DNA of 64,000 bases from assembly GCA_017163975.1 (NCBI GenBank), contig JAFFSR010000347.1, positions 1,221,001-1,285,000 of the forward strand. Direction: 5' to 3'. Position numbers and translations under genes: made by a program. Position 1 is the stretch's first letter. Each line of letters begins with the position of its first letter. Below, piece by piece: positions 57,950 through 64,000 of this stretch. Source of the stretch: Anastatus disparis. Taxonomy: Eukaryota > Arthropoda > Insecta > Hymenoptera > Eupelmidae. A model generated the notes under the pieces. It did not search any database. It was not told the origin of the DNA and was given only the letters and a program-made list of their open reading frames with translations.

Positions 57950-58265
57950 TTATTATATAGGTTATTCATGCAAAATTCAAATGATAACAACTTAAATTTT
58001 ATTGCTTATGTAATTTAAATTCACAATATTATATTCTATAGGATAATTGAACTAAGAAATAAAAATTTTATTTAATAAAATTATAATTTGGATCATGAAA
58101 AAAGAAAGTAATATTGTTCGTTTACTAAAATTATGTCATTAAGTAATAAGTAACGATGATGCGAAATTTGCTCTATAATTTGGAATTGTCTTATGCCTGT
58201 GGTAAAATATGCGATGTTACCATTTGAGGTTAACATTCGGAAAAATATCCTTTCCGCCAAGAGTA
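57950..58265. mobile_element. Truncated TA MITE, CACTTGRCGGAAAGGATA family, copy 3
   Basis: Matches the right ~310 bp of the copy at 54487-54922 (from GGTTATTCATGCAAAATTC to the terminus at 58263, then TA). The left part is missing. It abuts the LINE fragment that follows. Confidence 0.75.
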
Positions 58266-58267
58266 CA

Positions 58268-59144
58268 TCATACTCCCAGAGAGTCACCGTAATACCTCCC
58301 AGTCCCCGCGTTCATAAGGTGGTCGAAAGTGTGCTTCTTAAATCGAGAGATCAAGCCCGTATCGAAAACCAAGGGTGCTTCACTGCTTACATTAGCCTTG
58401 TTAAGTAGATTAGTAGCCCGATCAATAAAAGATTGTTGAAGAGCACTAGTGCGAGCAGTGTGACAGATCAATACTCTAGGGAGCCTACGAGATAATGACC
58501 TAACAACCACAACATGGTCGACTCTCGAAAAGCGTCGAGCCAAGTAGGACGGACACCCTGAGGAGATTATTGAGAAAGCCAAAGATTGAAGAAAATAGCT
58601 CCTTCTTCTCTCGACCGACAACCAACCAAACTCAAGCCAGTATGTACACTCTTTCCTGGGCCTTGATGTTACCAAAAACGAACCTGATACATGCATTAAG
58701 GGCCCTATGAAGTTTTAGGTTCTGATACTGAAAGAGGTCGTCATAGACAACACAGGCATAGTCAAAGATCGGGAAGATGAGTGATTCAACCAGCCTCTGT
58801 CTAAGGCTGCGAGAGAGAGAGAGAGAGCGTTTGTAAAATCTCAGCGAATGAAGTGAACCATGGACCCTACGAACAATAGACAACTCTTGTTTCTCCCAAT
58901 TTAAGGTCTGGTTTATCCAAACACCAAGGCTCTTGACCTCAGTGGCAAATGGTATGCACTCGCCATTAACTATCAGAGAGGAGGAGGAATCTTGGTGAGA
59001 AAGACGAGAGACATATTGCTCACTATCAATGATAATAGCCTGAGTTTTAGCTGCATTGATGGTAAGGCCATTGGCAGTTGCCCAGAGAGTTGTAACGTAC
59101 CCAAGTGGGTAATAGTTACTTTCAAAAAAATAATTATGGTCCAA
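58268..59144 (-). pseudogene. LINE ORF2 fragment, C-terminal reverse transcriptase region
   Basis: Minus strand: WATANGLTINAAKTQAIIID (about 59085), EVKSLGVWINQTLNWEKQ, RVHGSLHSLRFYKRS, SLIFPIFDYACVVYDD, ALNACIRFVFGNIKAQERV, then after a frameshift near 58660 WLEFGWLSVERRRSYFLQSL and ISRFKKHTFDHLMN. These are the thumb and C-terminal segments that follow YADD in Jockey/CR1/R1-type LINEs. The palm with the catalytic motifs is absent, so this is a fragment. It resembles but is clearly not the same family as the LINE at 27-32 kb. The first ~20 codons of the open frame (upstream of WATANG) have no similarity I recognise. Confidence 0.8.
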
Positions 59145-59229
59145 GTCCGATGCTGGATTAATTACTGTGTAATATAAACGCGACGTTAATCTTGCATAGA
59201 TTTTAAATTTTACGTATGCGATTAGTAAT

Positions 59230-59443
59230 TTTTTTAAAATGTATTTAATAAACTACGCAAGCTCCGTTCGGGCAGTAGGCCAGATTGAAGGGTAGCTATT
59301 AAATACTTTTCTAACAAACTACAAAGAGCTCCGTTTGGGCAGTAAGCCGGATTGGAGTGTAGCTGCTAGGTCCCTTTTTTAACAAACTACACAAGCTCCG
59401 TTCGGGCAATAGGCCAGATTGGAGGGTAGCTGTTATTTACTAG
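59230..59443. repeat. Tandem repeat, 3 units of ~70 bp
   Basis: AAGCTCCGTTCGGGCAGTAG followed by GCCAGATTGGAGGGTAGCTG recurs at about 59258, 59325 and 59391 with small differences. GC higher than the flanks. Confidence 0.85.
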
Positions 59444-59444
59444 G

Positions 59445-60346
59445 TACACTGAAAAAAAATTAGCCTTCATTACTAGGTACTCTGGCCGTCACTACCGGAG
59501 TCTCTCTGGCAACGAGTATACAGCCTATATTATTGGTGAGATTAGCAGTGTTTACCATGTAACATAGAGAAACTGTCAACGACGATGCAGGCGTAACTGT
59601 TAGTGAAATTATTTAGCAATTGAATATATTTATAATGTTCCAAATGGAAATCGTTTATGTAAATAATTTATGTTACAATATTAATGTTAATTTAACCTGA
59701 AAAACAATTTTGAAGTAAAAATAAATTATAATGTAAACTTAATCTAAAATATTATTTTTATGGGTTGCGATTTTTTCTTAATAGCAAAAATAATGTTTTT
59801 AACAATTATAAAAAAATGGTAAATTATGATTTTAAATATGAAATTACATCATTGAAATTTTTTAACCTATTTCCATTAAAAAAATTAATTTTTTTCTCAA
59901 AGCATTTACTATTATCTTTGTCATTTTTATCAAATGATTCAAATACTCTATATTTAAAAGCATAATTTTACGATTTTTTATATTTATTAAAAACGTTATT
60001 TTAGTTATTATAAAAAATCGCCATTCATTAAAATAATATTCTTAGGTTAAGTTTACATTATCTATTTCCATGTTAAAATTATTTTTCAGGTTAAATTAAC
60101 ATTGATATTGTAACATATAAATTATTTATATAAATGATTTTCATTTAGAACATTAGAAATATATTCAATTGCTAAATAATTTCACTAACAGTTGCGCCTA
60201 CATCGACGTTGACAGTTTCTCTATGTTACGTGGTAAACACTGCTAGTCTCGCCAGTAATATAGGCTGTATACTCGTTGCCAGAGTGACTCCGGTAGTGAC
60301 GGACAGAGTGCCTAGTAATAAAGGTTGATTTTTTTTTTTCAGTGTA
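59445..60346. mobile_element. TA-flanked MITE, 898 bp, CACTGAAAAAAAATTAGCCT termini
   Basis: TA at 59445-59446 and 60345-60346. The arms extend far inward (ATTACTAGGTACTCTG; GGCAACGAGTATACAGCC; TTTAGCAATTGAATATATTT), so the element is palindromic over most of its length. Noncoding. Confidence 0.9.
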
Positions 60347-61871
60347 AGATAGAAAGCCTTCCAATAAAGCTTTCTATCCCTGACTCGTTGATTGGTAAGA
60401 CACTAACTTTGCAGTAAAGCTTGATGTTCCCTTTCTCGATGTTCAATAATTGTACATTTATTATATTTTTAAATAAAAATAAATTAACTTTCTTAGAATT
60501 ATATTTAAAAAAAACATATTTATTCAAAAATAACTCTCATTATAGATATTTACAAAAATAGAAGACTCTCCGATGAGAGAAAAAGAGAAGCATCAAGTTT
60601 AATTAATTTTATATAAATGGCTTTTATTTCATTTAATTTTCATAGCTCGTAATATTAACCTGGGGGTAAAGCCTAAGCGCCTGTATGTCCCAGAGTTAAT
60701 TTGAGCTCAATTTATAATTCTGTAGTTAATTTATTAAGATGAAAATAAAAGCTGTATATAACCAAGGGCGTTAAGCCTAATCGCTTGTATGTCCCAGTGT
60801 GTTACCTGTTCGAGTTGATCGAAGAAAAAGGCACGCGAACCAGCGAGACTCGTACTTTTATACGCGCAAAGCTTCTCTCCATCTCTCTTACAATGGTGGG
60901 GAACTTGTGAAGTTGCGCGCGCTTACGGGCTTTGCGAAGTTTCGGAGTTTTAATTCTCCGTCTTGATCGCTCTTATATGCTTAAATATTAAGACATAATA
61001 AGCGCGCTGTGAGCCAGCTGCGCGTTGACCTACATACAACCTTGTATATGTCTTTATACCTTTAAGACAACTAAATAACTAAACATTTTTTAATAAAATA
61101 ATTAAATAAAATTAAAATACAACCAGAAATAACGAAATAAAAAAATAAAATGTATCTTTTAAGACAAAAGAAAATAAATAATTTCCAAATGCATAACTAA
61201 AAAATAAAATGAAGATATTTATAATCAAACGATAATTAAATAATAAAATACCTCTATAAAATTTAAAGAATAAAAAATTGAAAATAAAGGGTTTTTGAAC
61301 AAAATGAAATGAAATAAATGATTAATTAAAATAAAATGAAAATAAATGATTTGAGAAAAAATTAAATAACATAAAAAAAATAATAGTATATAAAAATAAT
61401 GCCATGACGTTTATGGCGTCACAGAGTCAAAGCGGAGATGTCAGCATTGATATTCACCAACTCGTCAGAGAAATCATTGGGAAAGGAGCGATAAATGCGC
61501 CTTGTTAGCAAGACCCAATTTGTGCAGAGTCGACCATTTTACTCTCGAATCATTCGCCCGTTCAATGCGATCAAATATGTAAAGAAACTTGGCTGGAAGA
61601 GAGAGAGAGAGAGAGAAAGTATAGCAAGCGAATACGCACTACACAAGCTAAGTATATAGCAGGGCAGAAAGAAGGCACATTGGCACATCAGCGTACAAAT
61701 CGTTGTGTATATGCTGTTTGGGTATTGGCTGACCACATGAGCGTTCAATATGTATAAAGCGCGTACTAACACGCGGATACATCTTTAACGGTCACATAAT
61801 GATTTTCATTCTAATGCGTTAGTTATTAAAAACTTCCTATATGTTTTTATTATGTATGTATGAGCGCTATG
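60347..61871. other. Noncoding, with a short direct repeat
   Basis: AAGCCTAA(G/T)CGC(C/T)TGTATGTCCCAG occurs near 60670 and 60774. A GC-richer zone follows (60790-61050; TTTATACGCGC near 60860), which could be a promoter or LTR, but nothing supports a gene. 61070-61400 is A-rich. 61600-61616 is a GA run. Confidence 0.45.
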
Positions 61872-62007
61872 TACAGGGTGTCAAAAAAGTAACGGAACGG
61901 TCCTGTATTTTTTTAGGCAAGAATATTTTTGGCAAAGATCAAGGTTATTCCTTTAGTAACATTCAACGAGGAATCCGATGGTGAACTGTATTTTGACCAT
62001 GAGGATG

Positions 62008-62184
62008 ATCTTTAAGGTCATTTCAAGGTCAACTTTTTTTTTCAAATGCGAACCCCCTATTTTGATACCGGCAATCGAAAGAGTGGAAAATTTTACGTTC
62101 AAATATGTGCTCAGGTCACATGAACACTGAACGACCTTGAACCTCATTTGAAGATAATCTGAACTTCATGGCCGTCTGACCTTA
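62008..62184. promoter_or_regulatory. Nuclear-receptor-like half-sites in the left arm
   Basis: AAGGTCA at 62014-62020, CAAGGTCA at 62024-62031, TCAGGTCA at 62111-62118, and inverse GACCTTGA at 62133-62140. TCAAGGTCA is the known extended half-site of Ftz-F1-type receptors; binding here is only inferred. Confidence 0.3.
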
Positions 62185-62216
62185 GGGAACATCAAAGGTA
62201 TGGTTTTACTTTTGGC

Positions 62217-62340
62217 ACTACCCAGGAGCAACGGCGTGGACGTAGTAAATTCTGCTCCCTTTGGGGTGCTGGTTTAGCGTGAGTCCACTTGCCTCTCACG
62301 ATGGGGTGCTGGTTTAGCGTGAGTCCCCTTGCCTCTCACA
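62217..62340 (+). other. Structured segment shared with the 3.7-kb transposon (copy 2), last 40 bp duplicated
   Basis: Matches 16488-16575. GGAGCA (62225-62230) can pair with TGCTCC (62253-62258), then CCCTTTGGGG, then GTGAG with CTCAC. The final 40-bp unit beginning GGGGTGCTGGTTTAGCGTGA occurs twice (62263-62302 and 62303-62340). Confidence 0.55.
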
Positions 62341-62379
62341 TTTTGCTAATATTTATTTAATTAGTTCAAACTGCGAGCC

Positions 62380-63461
62380 TTAAACTTCTTGGCAAGCAGC
62401 TATGCATTCATAAAAAGCAGCAACAGCTCTGCGGATCATTTTTGTATCTATTAAAACAGCTTCTTGTAAAATCCTGTTCCGCAGTTCGTCTAATGTTTGT
62501 GGTTGAAGTGCGTATACTTTACTTTCTAAATAAGCCCAAAGAAAGTAATCAAGAGGCGTCAGATCGGGTGATCTAGCAGGTCACTCAATTGCACCTCTTC
62601 TTCCAATCCATCTACCAGTGAATTGATCATTTAAGTATGCTCGAACATTTCTACCAAAGTGAGGCGCAGTTCCATCTTGTTGAAACCATATTTCGTCAAA
62701 ATTATCACCTGCTACTTCTCTTATTCCTGGTATAATTTGATTTCTTCATATCTATCGTCGATGAAATTGCCTTCGATAAAAAAAGGACCTATCAATGTAT
62801 CATTCAAGATACCAGCCCAAACATTAACCTTTTGCAGGTATTGTGTATGACTTTCCAGCATCCAAAAAGGATTTGCATCGGATCAATATCTATAATTATG
62901 TCTGTTTACTTCACCATTTAAAGTAGCTTCATCAGAAAAAACTGTATTATACAAAAAATTTGGATTTACGTCGATTCTAATCATCATTTTTTCACAAAAT
63001 TCAACTCCGCGGTCCGGATCATCATCACTGAGCTCTTGTACCAAATGTACTTTATAGGGATTAAAATTTATATTTTTTAACATTTTTCGCACTGATTCAT
63101 GAGAAATGTCATATTTATTTGATGCTTTACGTAGAGTATGATGCTGATTTTCAACGAAAGCTTGAGCGTCCTCAAATTGTTTTTCTTCAGTACTTGCAGA
63201 CTTTAGACGGCCAGATCTCTCGAGATCATTAACAGTCCCATGCTCATCAAAACGCCGTACAGTTCTTTGTACTGTAGATTTAGATATTTGACTTGCACCA
63301 TCTCTGTTACGGAAAGTATGATTAAATAATATCCGTGTATCCTCTAAACTTTGCTGGTGATCTCCCCAACCACGCATCATTAATAGAGATATTGTTTCCC
63401 GCTCAGAAAGTCGAACATACGTTATGGCTTTTGAGTAAAATGAGAACAAAAAACTAAACAA
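62380..63461 (-). pseudogene. Mariner-like transposase, two nonsense changes and a frameshift
   Basis: The N-terminal half (63461-62883) has a helix-turn-helix region of the DUF4817 kind (HTFRNRDGASQISKSTVQRT) and the first catalytic acid in FSDEATLNGEVNRHNYRY. There a Trp codon is a stop (TGA at 62883-62885). Past it the minus strand continues NPFWMLESHTQYLQKVNVWAG and IEGNFIDDRY, a frameshift near 62735, then FDEIWFQQDGTAPHFGRNV (second Asp), a second Trp-to-stop change, SPDLTPLDYFLWAYLESKVY (third Asp) and a natural end at 62380. The spacing suits the D,D34D group. The enzyme would bind the terminal repeats and cut and paste at TA. Confidence 0.9.
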
Positions 63462-63905
63462 ATTGCGGGAAGACTCTTCGAAAAATTAAAAAATTAAAAT
63501 TAAACTTTATTTATTTGAAAGAGAGATACTACAAATGCAAAGTCTATTAAATTATTTAAATTTTTTGTATAACACTTAGAAAATAAAGAAAAAATTTAAA
63601 ATTAACAAAAATTTAACGCTTTAAATTTATGTTACTTTCTGAGGAAGGTAAATATCAAAATTAGGAGTTCAATTGTAAAATATGACTTAAAAACAATAGA
63701 TAAATACTAAAAAGATCAAGGAAATTGTTGACATCGCTAACTTGGCATGAGTGCAGAGTTCATATGCAATAACTGTGTAGCGTGAAAAAGAACCTTACTC
63801 GTATTCTTCGAGTCATTTATTACATAACAAATTTACTGGAAATAACCATTATCTTGACCGGTATAAAAAAGTCTCACCTCAAATTAGCCCAACGTTAAGT
63901 TTAGA

Positions 63906-63955
63906 TGACCTTGAAATGACCTTGAAGGTCATCCTCAAGGTCAAAATTAAGGTCA
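63906..63955. promoter_or_regulatory. Cluster of five TGACCTTGA/AAGGTCA half-sites in the right arm
   Basis: TGACCTTGA at 63906-63914 and 63917-63925, AAGGTCA at 63925-63931, TCAAGGTCA at 63935-63943, AAGGTCA at 63949-63955. Mirrored more sparsely in the left arm. Confidence 0.35.
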
Positions 63956-64000
63956 TCATCGAATCCTCGTTGAAAGTTACTAAAGGAATGGCCTTGTCCA

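Larger units (their letters stand above)
61874..64000. mobile_element. Mariner-like (Tc1/mariner superfamily) transposon, right end beyond window
   Basis: TA at 61872-61873, then CAGGGTGTCAAAAAAGTAAC. The left arm (to about 62040) is matched inverted by 63900-64000 (GGTTATTCCTTTAGTAAC versus complement of GTTACTAAAGGAATGGCC). Encloses a broken transposase on the minus strand and a structured repeat at 62217-62340. Confidence 0.85.

Noticed and set aside
61596..61620. GAGA-factor site cluster
   Set aside because: It is a short simple (GA)n run; nothing else nearby supports a regulatory role.

Overview
The window is AT-rich eukaryotic DNA (roughly 70% A+T by eye) built almost entirely from transposable elements, most of them dead and many inserted into one another. 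I find no convincing host gene, no functional tRNA or rRNA gene and no bacterial feature. The mix (Ty1/copia, a Ty3/gypsy-like gag, CR1/Jockey-type LINEs, piggyBac, a mariner-like element, long-inverted-repeat DNA transposons, many TTAA- and TA-flanked MITEs, long TA/TG microsatellites) fits an arthropod, most likely an insect. An AT-rich hymenopteran is plausible, but the sequence alone does not prove it.

Layout. 1-3000: copia gag-pol on the minus strand, cut by the window edge. 3718-6068: inverted-repeat element with a tRNA-like Pol III promoter in each arm and a nested TTAA MITE. 7464-8584: degenerate gypsy-like gag. 9929-15295: MITEs, purine-rich and TA/TG repeats, a hairpin and a minisatellite. 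15633-24449: 3.7-kb DNA transposon (15937-19663) with ~545-bp inverted repeats, 4-bp TTGA target duplication and a broken Sola-like DDD transposase, beside a 3.7-kb palindrome (19669-23363) and a third arm copy, all riddled with TTAA MITEs. 24641-26090: TIR element with TGATTTCA arrays. 26091-35611: piggyBac element (broken transposase 33189-35282) carrying a CR1-type LINE (~26885-32880); the LINE carries a TTAA MITE and the transposase a TA MITE. 37797-45196: ~230-255-bp repeat array split by two LINE insertions. 45240-49265: ~2-kb tandem duplication whose copies carry different insertions. 51184-53760: MITE and nested palindromes. 54222-57672: transposase-like pseudogene, missed by simple ORF calling, split by a 1.96-kb TTAA element and a TA MITE. 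57950-60346: truncated MITE, LINE 3' fragment, tandem repeat, TA MITE. 61874-end: mariner-like element with broken transposase.

The main new signal is a set of TTAA-flanked, nearly palindromic elements of constant length (374/374, 397/397, 344/344 and 375-381 bp). Six copies from four divergent families share a TGTCYTTGTCTAAT-type box starting 17-18 nt inside the TTAA. Empty-site comparison within the window confirms several of these insertions. A second signal is a short sequence predicted to fold into three hairpins, shared by two unrelated transposons, with one compensatory base-pair change.
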